64,000 nt of DNA from an uncultured Eubacteriales bacterium (lineage in GTDB: Bacteria > Bacillota > Clostridia > Peptostreptococcales > Anaerovoracaceae): the NCBI GenBank assembly GCA_900315895.1, contig ONAY01000003.1, forward strand, positions 59,007 through 123,006. Direction: 5' to 3'. The translations under genes and the position numbers were made by a program. The notes beneath the pieces were generated by a model. It was not told the origin of the DNA. It made no database searches and saw only the letters and a list, made by a program, of their open reading frames with translations. Of the stretch, positions 17,567 through 26,285 are shown piece by piece. Numbering within the stretch: the stretch's first letter is position 1; each line of letters opens with the position of its first letter.

Positions 17567-18430
17567 ATTTTTAAAGATCTGGAGAAGGTCCTCCAAGATG
17601 AAATGGCAAGTGTAGATCTGTTTTTGGAAGGACTTGGAGAGTGTAAACTGGATGGCGTTTGCGGTGACCTTGTATTTGAAAACGGTCAGTTAAAAGGGCA
17701 TCTTAGAGTTAAACGGAGCAGCTTAGCAGAACGATACTATTATGAATTCAAAGATGAAGATGGTATTTGTCACACTGTTCCTTTCGGCACCTCCACCGAT
17801 CCCCGCGTAATACGCTTCAAGCAGTTCAAGTACAATGAGGTGCTGAGGTCGATCTTGAAGAAGAACAGGAGGCTGCTCAAACGTTTCATCCGGGCAGTTG
17901 AGAAGAGCCATTATCGTTACGACCCGGAAGCCATCGATGCATTGCTCAAACCCATCAACGTGGATCATACGGGCCTGGTGAACAAGTGTCCCGGCGTGAT
18001 TTCCCCCGGGGACTGGCTCAAAATGCCTTACGAGGCCAACGGGGTGGAACTGGATAAGAACAGGACTCACAGGACTTGTGACGGCACCCGGGTACGATCC
18101 AAGGGGGAGGTAATCATATATAACACTTTGAAGATGCTTGGCGTGCCGTTCAGATATGAGCAGACCATCCGTCTTGTGGACGAGAACGGCATGACTGTGA
18201 AAAGAGTCCCGGACTTTGTGATACTAAAGCCTGACGGCACTGAAGTAATATTGGAATACCTGGGGAAGATCGATGACGACGAGTACCTTATGGATAATCT
18301 GAAGAAGATACAGCTCTACAGAAGAAACGGCTATGACCTGGGCAAAAATCTATTCATAATCGGTGACAGCTATGGGGGCTGGATCGATTCGGAGCAGATA
18401 GTTAAGACTATAGAACTTATAATGGCATAA
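17567..18430 (+). CDS. Orphan protein with a PD-(D/E)XK nuclease-like C-terminal domain
   Basis: From ATG 17603 the protein has 275 residues; from ATT 17567 it has 287. The C-terminal half shows the pattern of small restriction-endonuclease-like proteins: RSKGE with E169, then VPPDF-like VPDF with D204, then ILEYLG with E218 (numbering from ATG). The catalytic lysine position reads E-x2-G, as in many uncharacterised members, so activity is uncertain. The N-terminal half is unrecognised, with a basic RSILKKNRRLLKRF helix. ATG 17603 has no good ribosome site, but AGAGGGGGTGATC, close to the full anti-16S complement, lies 7 bases before ATT 17567 and the intervening codons look coding, so I propose the ATT start. 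No partner gene adjoins. Confidence 0.7.
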   Translation: MFKDLEKVLQDEMASVDLFLEGLGECKLDGVCGDLVFENGQLKGHLRVKRSSLAERYYYEFKDEDGICHTVPFGTSTDPRVIRFKQFKYNEVLRSILKKNRRLLKRFIRAVEKSHYRYDPEAIDALLKPINVDHTGLVNKCPGVISPGDWLKMPYEANGVELDKNRTHRTCDGTRVRSKGEVIIYNTLKMLGVPFRYEQTIRLVDENGMTVKRVPDFVILKPDGTEVILEYLGKIDDDEYLMDNLKKIQLYRRNGYDLGKNLFIIGDSYGGWIDSEQIVKTIELIMA

Positions 18431-18459
18431 AAAATGCTGCCCCGAGGGGCAGCATTTTT
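18430..18459. terminator. Bidirectional terminator between convergent genes
   Basis: A 14-bp arm rich in GC (TGCTGCCCC with GGGGCAGCA) flanked by A5 and T5, between the + strand nuclease-like gene and the - strand pepD. Confidence 0.88.
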
Positions 18460-18470
18460 GACTCTTTGTA

Positions 18471-19919
18471 CTATTTCAGGGCTTCCAGCACCTTCAGCAG
18501 GAAGTTCCATGTCCTCTGGGTGGAGGGGATGGAAAGCTTCTCGTTGGGGGAGTGGACGTCGAACATGTCAGGACCGATGGATACTGCATCGAAGTCCGAT
18601 CCCATCTTGCCTGCGAAGAAGCCGCATTCAAGGCCGGCGTGGGTGGCAACTACTTCGGGTTCCTTGCCGTATACTTCCTTGAAGACCTTTACGCAGGTAT
18701 CTCTTAAAAGTGAATCGGGCTTGTACTCCCAGCCGGGGTAGAAGAGCTTGTGCTCGATGGTTCCGCCGAACTGCAGGTAGTAGCTGGTCAGTCTCTTCTG
18801 GAGGAACATGAGCCTTGACTCAACAGAACTTCTTAAGCCGTGAAGTGTCCTGAATTCGTACTCCTTAAGCTCGCATACGCCCAGGTTGAGGCTGACTTCG
18901 GGAAGACCCTTGATGTCCATGCTCATGTTGATGATACCGTCGGGAACGTTCATGAGGAAGGCGATGATCCTGGATGTGCTCTCGCTGTCGATGGGGTCGC
19001 AAGAGGGAGCATCAGCCTTGGTGAGTTCCAGGCAGAGACCGGGGTCGGATGCGTGGAATTCATTCTGAAGCTTGGCCCTGATATCGTCCACCATGGCCTC
19101 CAGGAACTCCTCGCCGGAAGTTACCAGGATCTCAGCTGTGGTGTCCTTAGGAATGGCGTTGTCGAAAGCGCCGCCCTTGAAGGTCACGAGCTTGAATACT
19201 ACCTTGGATGAAAGATCTGACAGGATCCTTCCCATTACGATGTCGGAGTTGGCTCTCTCTTTGTCGATCTCCATTCCGGAGTGACCGCCGAGAAGACCGT
19301 TGAGGCGCAAAACATACGCGGCCCCCTGTGCCTTCACGCGGGTGACAGGAATGTGGCCCTCACCGGAGGAGCCGCCTGCGCAGCTTACGGTAAAGATACC
19401 CTCTTCCTCGGAATCGATGTTGATCATCTTGTTTCCGTGAAGATTGGATACATCGATGCCCTCTGCACCTTCCAGACCTGTCTCCTCGTCAACGGTGAAT
19501 ACGCACTCAAGGGCAGGGTGCTTGTATTCCTTTGAGTCAAGAAGAGCAAGCATCATTGCAACTGCGATGCCGTCGTCTCCGCCGAGGGTGGTACCGTCGG
19601 CAGTGAGGAAGTCGCCGTCAAGCATGAGCTTGATGCCTTCTTTTTTCATGTCGATATCAAGACCGGTCTCCTTCTCGCATACCATGTCCATGTGGCCCTG
19701 AAGGATGACGGGTTCCGCATCCTCATAGCCCTCTGAAGCAGAACCGTAGATGATGACGTTCTCGATCTCGTCCTGAACATAGTTCAGTCCCCGTTCCTTT
19801 GCGAAATCTGCAAGATAATTGCTGATCGCTGTCGTGTTGTAGGAACCGTGAGGGATCTTCGCTATCTCTTCGAAGAATCTGAAAACATCATTAGGTTCTG
19901 GTCTCTTATATTCTGTCAT
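18471..19919 (-). CDS. pepD: Aminoacyl-histidine dipeptidase (PepD, M20 family)
   Basis: 482-residue cytosolic metallopeptidase that cleaves carnosine-type and other dipeptides. Family marks are visible: QGHMDMVCE at about 76-84 with the zinc histidine and catalytic Asp, GGDDGIAVAM for the bridging Asp, FTVDEETGLEGA for the catalytic Glu pair, and a late THAGLECG carrying the second-site His. The lid domain lies between (~200-370). A strong AAGGAGGTG ribosome site precedes ATG 19919. It follows thiI on the same strand after 62 bases, with no terminator seen, so it is probably read from the thiI promoter. One TTTTGCGC word (19305-19312) lies inside it. Confidence 0.94.
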   Translation of the reverse strand: MTEYKRPEPNDVFRFFEEIAKIPHGSYNTTAISNYLADFAKERGLNYVQDEIENVIIYGSASEGYEDAEPVILQGHMDMVCEKETGLDIDMKKEGIKLMLDGDFLTADGTTLGGDDGIAVAMMLALLDSKEYKHPALECVFTVDEETGLEGAEGIDVSNLHGNKMINIDSEEEGIFTVSCAGGSSGEGHIPVTRVKAQGAAYVLRLNGLLGGHSGMEIDKERANSDIVMGRILSDLSSKVVFKLVTFKGGAFDNAIPKDTTAEILVTSGEEFLEAMVDDIRAKLQNEFHASDPGLCLELTKADAPSCDPIDSESTSRIIAFLMNVPDGIINMSMDIKGLPEVSLNLGVCELKEYEFRTLHGLRSSVESRLMFLQKRLTSYYLQFGGTIEHKLFYPGWEYKPDSLLRDTCVKVFKEVYGKEPEVVATHAGLECGFFAGKMGSDFDAVSIGPDMFDVHSPNEKLSIPSTQRTWNFLLKVLEALK

Positions 19920-19981
19920 CTTAACACCTCCTTGTAGGTAACAGATATTGTAAACTTTTTTGTTGAAAGAAGGGGATCCCC

Positions 19982-21199
19982 TTACTTTTCAGGCAGCCTG
20001 CCCGGAACGATGGTCACCGTTTCCTTGGACTCAACAGCCCTTTCCACAAGGCCCTCTACGTCCAGGCGGGACTCGCTTTCCAGGATCCTGTCCAGCTTTG
20101 GCTTGGTGGCAGGATGCTTGGGAAGGAATACGGTACAGCAGTCCTCATAGGGCTCTATGGACTTTTCGTATGTACCGATCTCCATGGCTCTGTCCATAAT
20201 TTCTATCTTGTCCATTCCGATCAAGGGACGGAAAACAGGCATGGTCACAGAGTTATCCGTGACCACCAGGGCCTCTGCAGTCTGCGAGGCCACCTGTCCC
20301 AGGTCTTCACCGGTGATCAGGGCCTGACAGCCGCTTCCCTGGGCCAGACGCTGAGCGATCATCATCATGAAGCGTCTCACGTGAATGGTGGTCTCCTCTT
20401 CGGGACAGTTTTTGACGATCTCCTCCTGGATGGGAAGGAGATTGATTATATGCATTTTGAATTTGCCGGTGTAAGCTGCCACCAGCCCTGCCAGCTCGAT
20501 GACTTTCTCCCTGGCTCTCTCGGATGTATAGGGGTAGGAGTGGAAGTGCACCGCTTCCAGCATCATACCGCGCTTCGCCATCATCCAGGCTGCTACGGGG
20601 GAGTCGATGCCTCCGGAAAGCAGGATCATTCCTTTGCCGTTGGTTCCAAGAGGAAGACCTCCCAGGCCGGTGACCTTGGAATCGTAGATGTATGTGCGGT
20701 CGTGTCTCAGGTCGATCTTAAGCAAAACGTCCGGGTCGTGAACGTCCACTTTCAGCACCTTGCAGCCGATGAGGACCTTGGCTCCGATGATGCGTCCTAT
20801 CTCAGGAGACTTCACGGGGAAGGTCTTGTCCGCCCGCTTTGCCTCCACCTTGAAGGTCTTGACGCCTTTTTCCCGGATCAGGCGGTTCATGTATTCAACA
20901 GCCTCTTTTCCGATGGCGTCCAGGTCGGACTCAGCCTCTACGGCCTTGGATACAGATGCCACGCCGAAAACTCTGGAGGCGGTCTTTACGATCCTTTCGG
21001 GATCGATATCCTTTGAGGCCCTCACGAAGATCAGCCCTTCGTTTCTGGTTATGTCCAGATCCTTGTCTTTTCCGACTTCGCCAAGATCTCTCAATGCGGA
21101 CTTGACTCTGTCCAAAAGCATGCGCTCGAAGTAGGGCTTGTTCATGCCCTTGAGAGCGACTTCGCCTGTTCTTACGATGAATATGTTCTTTTCGTTCAT
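19982..21199 (-). CDS. thiI: tRNA uracil 4-sulfurtransferase ThiI
   Basis: 405 residues: an N-terminal ferredoxin-like and THUMP region (~1-165) for tRNA binding, then the adenylating PP-loop domain beginning GKGMILLSGGIDSPVAAWMM. The C-terminal rhodanese domain of the E. coli enzyme is absent, as is normal in Firmicutes, where a dedicated cysteine desulfurase hands over sulfur. It makes 4-thiouridine at position 8 of tRNA, a near-UV sensor, and in some bacteria feeds thiamine thiazole synthesis. AAAGGAG precedes ATG 21199. The likely sulfur donor is the desulfurase at 16058. Confidence 0.95.
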   Translation of the reverse strand: MNEKNIFIVRTGEVALKGMNKPYFERMLLDRVKSALRDLGEVGKDKDLDITRNEGLIFVRASKDIDPERIVKTASRVFGVASVSKAVEAESDLDAIGKEAVEYMNRLIREKGVKTFKVEAKRADKTFPVKSPEIGRIIGAKVLIGCKVLKVDVHDPDVLLKIDLRHDRTYIYDSKVTGLGGLPLGTNGKGMILLSGGIDSPVAAWMMAKRGMMLEAVHFHSYPYTSERAREKVIELAGLVAAYTGKFKMHIINLLPIQEEIVKNCPEEETTIHVRRFMMMIAQRLAQGSGCQALITGEDLGQVASQTAEALVVTDNSVTMPVFRPLIGMDKIEIMDRAMEIGTYEKSIEPYEDCCTVFLPKHPATKPKLDRILESESRLDVEGLVERAVESKETVTIVPGRLPEK

Positions 21200-21260
21200 G
21201 TTACTCCTTTGGACCGGCAGATATAGTTGGCGCCGGTGAACTAGATTTTTTGCGCCTTAT

Positions 21261-21289
21261 ATTATATAGGGACGGAGCAAAAAATGCAA
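21261..21289 (-). promoter_or_regulatory. Sigma-A promoter of thiI-pepD
   Basis: On the - strand, TTGCAT (21289-21284), a 17-base spacer, and TATAAT (21266-21261), 62 bases before the thiI start. A TTTTGCGC word (21248-21255) lies just downstream in the leader. Confidence 0.72.
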
Positions 21290-21382
21290 ATCGGGGCGGA
21301 AAACAGGCAGGGAAGGAGAAAGTGTACAGGAAATATGAGCATTTAAGACTGTTCTAGTACTGAAAAAAGAACTTTATAGGGG

Positions 21383-21411
21383 TTGAAAAGTGTTAAAAAA
21401 AATGCTTTAAT
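21383..21411 (+). promoter_or_regulatory. Sigma-A promoter of bcd-etfBA
   Basis: TTGAAA (21383-21388) and TTTAAT (21406-21411) with a 17-base spacer that contains an A8 tract. The leader is about 80 bases. I looked for a Rex site (TTGTTAA-type palindrome) and did not find a convincing one. Confidence 0.65.
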
Positions 21412-21495
21412 GGTAGCGTATGATATTATGACTTATCGTGGGGACATAGGGCTCGACGTAAGCATATAACTATTAATTTTTAAGGAGGCTTTTAA

Positions 21496-22638
21496 ATGAA
21501 CTTTCAACTGACGAAAGAGCAAGAATTCGTAAGAAAAATGGTCAGAGAATTCGCCAAGACCGAAGTTGAGCCTATTGCTGCTGATATCGACAAGGAACAC
21601 AGATTCCCCGAAGAGAACGTGAAGAAGATGGCTGAACTCGGAATGATGGGAATTCCTTTCCCCACAGAGTATGGCGGAGCAGGCGGAGATCATATCGCTT
21701 ACGCTATCTGCGTTGAAGAGCTCGCAAGAGCTTGCGCATCCACAGCTGTAATCGTTTCCGCTCACACTTCTCTTTGTGCATGGCCTATTTTCAACTATGG
21801 TACAGAAGCACAGAAGGAAAAATATCTTCCCGACCTTCTTTCCGGCAGGAAGCTCGGCGCTTTCGGTCTTACTGAACCCAACGCAGGTACAGACGCATCC
21901 GGACAGCAGACAAGAGCTGAACTGGTAGACGGACAGTGGATCCTTGACGGAGCTAAGTGCTTCATCACCAACGGTGGATATGCTGATACTTTCGTAGTAT
22001 TCGCTATGACAGACAAGAAGAAGGGCAACCACGGAATCACCGCTTTCATCGTAGAGAAGGGTGACGAGGGATTCTCCATCGGAAAGACAGAAGACAAGAT
22101 GGGTATCAGTGCTTCCTCCACAACAGAACTTATTTTCCAGCACTGCGCTATTCCTGAGGACAGACTTCTCGGCGAGGTCGGCAGCGGATTCAAGATCGCT
22201 CTTTCCACACTGGACGGCGGACGTATTGGAATCGCTTCCCAGGCTCTCGGAATCGCACAGGGTGCATTCGACGTTACAGTAGAATACATGAACGCTCGTA
22301 AGCAGTTCGGTAAGAAACTGTCACAGTTCCAGGCACTCCAGTTCGAGATGGCTGACCTTAAGACAAGGATCGAAGCTGCAAGACTTCTGGTCTACAGAGC
22401 AGCAGACCTTAAGGACAAGCACCTTCCTTACTCTGAAGCAGCTGCAATGGCTAAGCTTTATGCCGCAGAGACTGCTATGGCTGTTACCACAAAGTGCGTA
22501 CAGTATCACGGTGGTTACGGTTACACCAAGGACTATCCTGTTGAGAGAATGATGAGAGACGCTAAGATCACTGAGATCTATGAAGGAACTTCTGAGGCTC
22601 AGAGAATGGTTATCTCAGCTCACACATTCAAGAAATAA
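21496..22638 (+). CDS. bcd: Short-chain (butyryl-type) acyl-CoA dehydrogenase
   Basis: 380-residue FAD enzyme of the acyl-CoA dehydrogenase family. Signatures: GAFGLTEPNAGTDASGQQT, CFITNGGYADTFVVFA for the flavin and substrate pocket, RKQFGKKLSQFQALQ, and the catalytic glutamate in ITEIYEGTSEAQRMVIS, where it occupies the short-chain position. It is followed by etfB and etfA in one operon, the arrangement of bifurcating Bcd/EtfAB complexes that reduce crotonyl-CoA and ferredoxin at the expense of NADH. The usual crt, hbd and thl genes are not adjacent, so crotonyl-CoA is an inferred substrate and other enoyl-CoAs are possible. Codon use suggests high expression. Confidence 0.92.
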   Translation: MNFQLTKEQEFVRKMVREFAKTEVEPIAADIDKEHRFPEENVKKMAELGMMGIPFPTEYGGAGGDHIAYAICVEELARACASTAVIVSAHTSLCAWPIFNYGTEAQKEKYLPDLLSGRKLGAFGLTEPNAGTDASGQQTRAELVDGQWILDGAKCFITNGGYADTFVVFAMTDKKKGNHGITAFIVEKGDEGFSIGKTEDKMGISASSTTELIFQHCAIPEDRLLGEVGSGFKIALSTLDGGRIGIASQALGIAQGAFDVTVEYMNARKQFGKKLSQFQALQFEMADLKTRIEAARLLVYRAADLKDKHLPYSEAAAMAKLYAAETAMAVTTKCVQYHGGYGYTKDYPVERMMRDAKITEIYEGTSEAQRMVISAHTFKK

Positions 22639-22657
22639 AGAGTAGGAGGAAACAGAT

Positions 22658-23464
22658 ATGGCATTTAATATTATTGTATGTGCAAAGCAGGTTCCTGATA
22701 CTAACGTTATTAAGATCAACCCCAAGACAGGAACACTTATCAGAGACGGCGTTCCGTCGATCCTTAACCACGACGACAACAACGCTCTCGAAGAAGCATT
22801 AAAGATCAAGGATAAATATGATGACGTGCACATCACAGTCATCTCCATGGGACCTCCTCAGGCATCCGACCTTCTTTTTGAATGTATCGCCAAGGGAGCT
22901 GACGAGGGCATCCTCGTATCCGACAGAGCAGTCGGCGGTTCCGATACATGGGCAACTTCCAACACACTTGAAGCTGCTGTAAGAAAATGGGAAAAAGAAA
23001 ATGGCCCCTACGACATCATCTTCACAGGCCGTCAGGCTATCGACGGAGATACCGCTCAGGTTGGACCTCAGCTTGCTGAAAAGTTAAACCTGCCTCAGGT
23101 ATCCTATGTTGAGGAATTCCACATGGCAGAAGATCGCAAGACCATCACAGTAAAGAGACAGTTAGAGGACGGATATGAGCTCATCGAACTCCAGACTCCC
23201 TGCCTTCTTACCACCATCAAGGAATTAAATACTCCGAGATACATGAGCGTTAACGGTATCTTCGGCGCTAAGGACATCAAGGTCTGGAACGCAAAGGATA
23301 TCGAAGTCGACCTGACAAAGGTTGGACTTGAAGCTTCTCCCACAAACGTATTCAGATCATTCACACCCGCACCCAAGGCTCCCGGCATGAAGGTGGAGGG
23401 CGACACTGAAAACGAGCAGGCAAAGAACCTTCTGATCAACCTTAAAGGTAAGCACATCATCTAA
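22658..23464 (+). CDS. etfB: Electron transfer flavoprotein, beta subunit
   Basis: 268 residues. The N-terminus, VCAKQVPDTNVIKINPKTG, and the segment DIIFTGRQAIDGDTAQVGP are typical of EtfB from bifurcating systems, where this subunit holds the FAD that takes a hydride from NADH. AGGAGGAAAC precedes ATG 22658. It lies 19 bases after bcd and 17 before etfA. The C-terminal arm (FRSFTPAPKAPGMKVEG) wraps around EtfA in known structures. Confidence 0.95.
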   Translation: MAFNIIVCAKQVPDTNVIKINPKTGTLIRDGVPSILNHDDNNALEEALKIKDKYDDVHITVISMGPPQASDLLFECIAKGADEGILVSDRAVGGSDTWATSNTLEAAVRKWEKENGPYDIIFTGRQAIDGDTAQVGPQLAEKLNLPQVSYVEEFHMAEDRKTITVKRQLEDGYELIELQTPCLLTTIKELNTPRYMSVNGIFGAKDIKVWNAKDIEVDLTKVGLEASPTNVFRSFTPAPKAPGMKVEGDTENEQAKNLLINLKGKHII

Positions 23465-23481
23465 TTTGAGGAGGAAATATA

Positions 23482-24786
23482 ATGGCTATTGAAATATTAA
23501 AAGAAAAATGTACAGGTTGCGGACTGTGCTTCAAGTCCTGCCCTTATGACGCATTTGAATTTGAGCCCTATGATGGAAACAAGCTTGGCAGAGTTGCCAA
23601 GGTAAACGCTAAGTGCTCCTTCTGTAACCAGTGCCTTACCGCCTGCAGATTCGGCGCTATCAAGGAAGTCCAGACAGCTTCTGGCGACGACAGATTCAAG
23701 GATTATAAGCACATCTGGGTATATGCAGAGCAGAGACACGGCAAGATCCAGAACGTAGCTCTGGAGCTCATCGGCGAAGGCCGTAAGCTTGCCAAGGACA
23801 TCTCTGAGGATACACAGGTATGCGCTATCCTCGTTGGCGACAAGATCGACCACCTTGCTCAGGAGTGCTTCGAGTACGGAGCTGAGAAGGTCTACATGAT
23901 CCAGGATCCTCTTCTTGAGCAGTACACCACAGACGGTTACACCAAGGTCATCTATGACGCTATCCAGGAATACAAGCCCGAGATCGTTCTCTACGGTGCT
24001 ACACACATCGGACGTGACCTTGCTCCCCGTATCGCTGCAAGATGCAACACAGGTCTTACCGCTGACTGCACACACCTTGACGTAAAGGTATCCAAGTATA
24101 TCGAATTCGCTAAGGCTAACACTACACTTGATACTTCCACACTGGATCCCAACGATCCTTCCACAGGAATCAAGCAGACCCGTCCCGCATTCGGTGGAAA
24201 CCTGATGGCTACCATCATCTGCCCCAACACCAGACCTCAGATGTCAACAGTACGTCCCGGCGTTATGCAGAAACTTGAGAGAGTTCCCGGAGCAACAGGC
24301 GAGATCGTAAACGTTAAGCCCGCAATCACAAAGGACGACATTCACGTAACAGTTAAGGACGTTGTTAAGTCCGCAAAGGAACTTGTTTCCCTTACAGACG
24401 CTAAGATCATCTGCTCCGGCGGACGTGGTCTCGGTGGTCCGGAAGGATTCGAGCTCATCAAGCAGTTCGCAGACAAGGTCGGCGGAGTTGTTGGATCCTC
24501 CCGTGCTGCTGTAGACGCAGGCTGGATCGATCACTCTCACCAGGTTGGACAGACAGGAACCACCGTTAAGCCCGAGATCTACTTCGCTTGCGGTATTTCC
24601 GGAGCTATTCAGCACCAGGCTGGTATGTCCGGCTCCAAGATCATCGTTGCTATCAACAAGGATCCCGATTGCCCGATGATGGAGATCGCTGACTATGGTA
24701 TCGTAGGAGACCTCTACAAGGTCATCCCCGAGATCATCAAAGAGTGGGACAACGCAGAGGAACTTTACGACGCTTCCACAAGGTAA
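23482..24786 (+). CDS. etfA: Electron transfer flavoprotein, alpha subunit, with N-terminal ferredoxin domain
   Basis: 434 residues, about 60 longer at the N-terminus than ordinary EtfA. The extension is a two-cluster ferredoxin: C10-x2-C13-x2-C16-x3-C20 and C45-x2-C48-x2-C51-x3-C55. The rest is standard EtfA, ending with the FAD domain (SRAAVDAGWIDHSHQVGQTGTTVKPEIYFACGISG is the region near residues 340-375). A similar extra ferredoxin domain is known in CarE of the caffeyl-CoA reductase of Acetobacterium woodii. This implies an extra [4Fe-4S] relay in the bifurcating complex, probably to deliver electrons to free ferredoxin. Last gene of the bcd operon. Confidence 0.94.
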   Translation: MAIEILKEKCTGCGLCFKSCPYDAFEFEPYDGNKLGRVAKVNAKCSFCNQCLTACRFGAIKEVQTASGDDRFKDYKHIWVYAEQRHGKIQNVALELIGEGRKLAKDISEDTQVCAILVGDKIDHLAQECFEYGAEKVYMIQDPLLEQYTTDGYTKVIYDAIQEYKPEIVLYGATHIGRDLAPRIAARCNTGLTADCTHLDVKVSKYIEFAKANTTLDTSTLDPNDPSTGIKQTRPAFGGNLMATIICPNTRPQMSTVRPGVMQKLERVPGATGEIVNVKPAITKDDIHVTVKDVVKSAKELVSLTDAKIICSGGRGLGGPEGFELIKQFADKVGGVVGSSRAAVDAGWIDHSHQVGQTGTTVKPEIYFACGISGAIQHQAGMSGSKIIVAINKDPDCPMMEIADYGIVGDLYKVIPEIIKEWDNAEELYDASTR

Positions 24787-24831
24787 GATACGCCTCTAAA
24801 AGTATCAGTTGAAAGTTAATAGCTATATTGA

Positions 24832-24860
24832 AGCTCCCGGTTCGCCGGGAGTTTCTTTTT
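24832..24860 (+). terminator. Terminator of the bcd-etfBA operon
   Basis: CTCCCGG (24834-24840), a TTCG tetraloop, CCGGGAG (24845-24851), then TTTCTTTTT. Confidence 0.9.
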
Positions 24861-24973
24861 ATATAGCAGTGTTTGCATAATTATGATATAATCACCAATA
24901 AGGGGTATAGGAAGTGTATGTTAATTGCGGCTAAGTGCCGATAATAAGAACAATCAATTAAGGAGATACCGGT

Positions 24974-26272
24974 ATGAAACTGAATTACAAGCGGACCTTG
25001 CTCATAGGATTCGCCTTTCTGGCCATCAGCGCTTTCTGGCAGATGTACGACAACATCATTCCTCTGATACTCAAGTACTTCTTCGGAGTAGGGGACACGA
25101 TGTCCGGAGTGATAATGTCACTGGATAATATTTTTGCTCTGTTCATGCTTCCGATCTTCGGAGCCCTGAGCGACAAAGTATCCACATCCAGAGGCAAGCG
25201 TACTCCCTTCATCTTCGTTGGCACCATATTGGCGGTGATCTTCATGATCTTCATGCCCATAGCCGCCAACATCAGAAATCTGGCTCTGTTCATCGTCATG
25301 CTGCTTCTGACTCTTCTTGCCATGAGCATCTACCGTTCACCTGCGGTATCCCTCATGCCGGATGTGACACCCAGTCCTCTGAGATCCAAGGGAAATGCCA
25401 TCATTAATCTCATGGGAGCTGTGGGTATAATTGCAGTTCTGGGACTTACCATGGTCCTTTCAGGAGAGAAGGGGGACAACACTCCCAACTATCTCCCGCT
25501 GTTCCTCTGCGTGGCGGCCATAATGGTAGCGGCCCTTCTGGTACTGATCTTCAAAGTCGATGAGAATCAGTTCGTAGCGGAAAGGATCGCCACAGAGAAG
25601 GAATTCGGCCTTACGGATGATGAAGAAGAGGATGACGGCTCCGGCAGCGCCAAACTGGCCCCGGATGTCAAGAGATCCCTCATATTCCTGCTTGCTTCAG
25701 TAGCTTTCTGGTTCATGGCATATAACGGAGTCACCACCGCCTTCTCAAAATACGCCACAGAGATGTGGGGCATGGGAGGAGGCTCCTACGCAGGAGCCAT
25801 GATGCTGGCTTCCATCGGTGCTCTCATAGCCTTCATACCGGTAGGTATCATATCCTCCAAGCTTGGGCGCAAGAAGGTTATCCTTTTCGGAGTGGTTCTA
25901 CTGGCTCTGGCCTGGTTTGCTGCATTCCTGTTCAAAACACCCAACGTAGGCATCTACGTGGTCTTCATCCTTGTGGGCATCGCCTGGGCATCCATAAACG
26001 TCAACTCATACCCCATGGTAGTCGAGATGTGCAAGGGATCCGACATAGGCAAGTTCACGGGATACTATTACACCTTCTCCATGGCAGCTCAGGTGATCAC
26101 CCCCATCATATCGGGATTCTTCCTTGAGCACGTGGGATACTGGACCCTGTTCCCCTATGCCACCATATTCACAATTGTGGCCTTTGTGACCATGCTTCAG
26201 GTGAAGCATGGCGATTCCAAACCGGATGTACCCAAGAAAGGCGTTGAGGCTTTTGAAGACCTTGACATGTAA
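24974..26272 (+). CDS. MFS transporter, SLC45/GPH-like glycoside permease
   Basis: 432-residue membrane protein with about 12 hydrophobic segments. The first cytoplasmic loop, GALSDKVSTSRGKRTPFIFVG, and the helix 1 start SAFWQMYDNIIPLIL match the sugar-transporting MFS group often seen in Clostridia beside glycoside hydrolases; the substrate is not determinable here. A central acidic loop (DDEEEDDGSGS, about residue 215) separates the halves. GGAGATACC precedes ATG 24974. An extended -10 element, TGATATAAT, lies at 24884-24892 without a clear -35. It leads a possible transcription unit with the GDPD, DMT and DUF1848 genes, with gaps of 13 bases or less. Confidence 0.82.
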   Translation: MKLNYKRTLLIGFAFLAISAFWQMYDNIIPLILKYFFGVGDTMSGVIMSLDNIFALFMLPIFGALSDKVSTSRGKRTPFIFVGTILAVIFMIFMPIAANIRNLALFIVMLLLTLLAMSIYRSPAVSLMPDVTPSPLRSKGNAIINLMGAVGIIAVLGLTMVLSGEKGDNTPNYLPLFLCVAAIMVAALLVLIFKVDENQFVAERIATEKEFGLTDDEEEDDGSGSAKLAPDVKRSLIFLLASVAFWFMAYNGVTTAFSKYATEMWGMGGGSYAGAMMLASIGALIAFIPVGIISSKLGRKKVILFGVVLLALAWFAAFLFKTPNVGIYVVFILVGIAWASINVNSYPMVVEMCKGSDIGKFTGYYYTFSMAAQVITPIISGFFLEHVGYWTLFPYATIFTIVAFVTMLQVKHGDSKPDVPKKGVEAFEDLDM

Positions 26273-26285
26273 AGGAGCGCAAAAA

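Noticed and set aside
20114-21016. A 300-codon open frame antisense to thiI
   Set aside because: thiI is a certain gene on the other strand; this frame has no ribosome site and no domain.
21290-21495. Rex operator or leader peptide upstream of bcd
   Set aside because: No TTGTTAA-type palindrome was found, and the only short frame (near 21320) has a badly spaced ribosome site.
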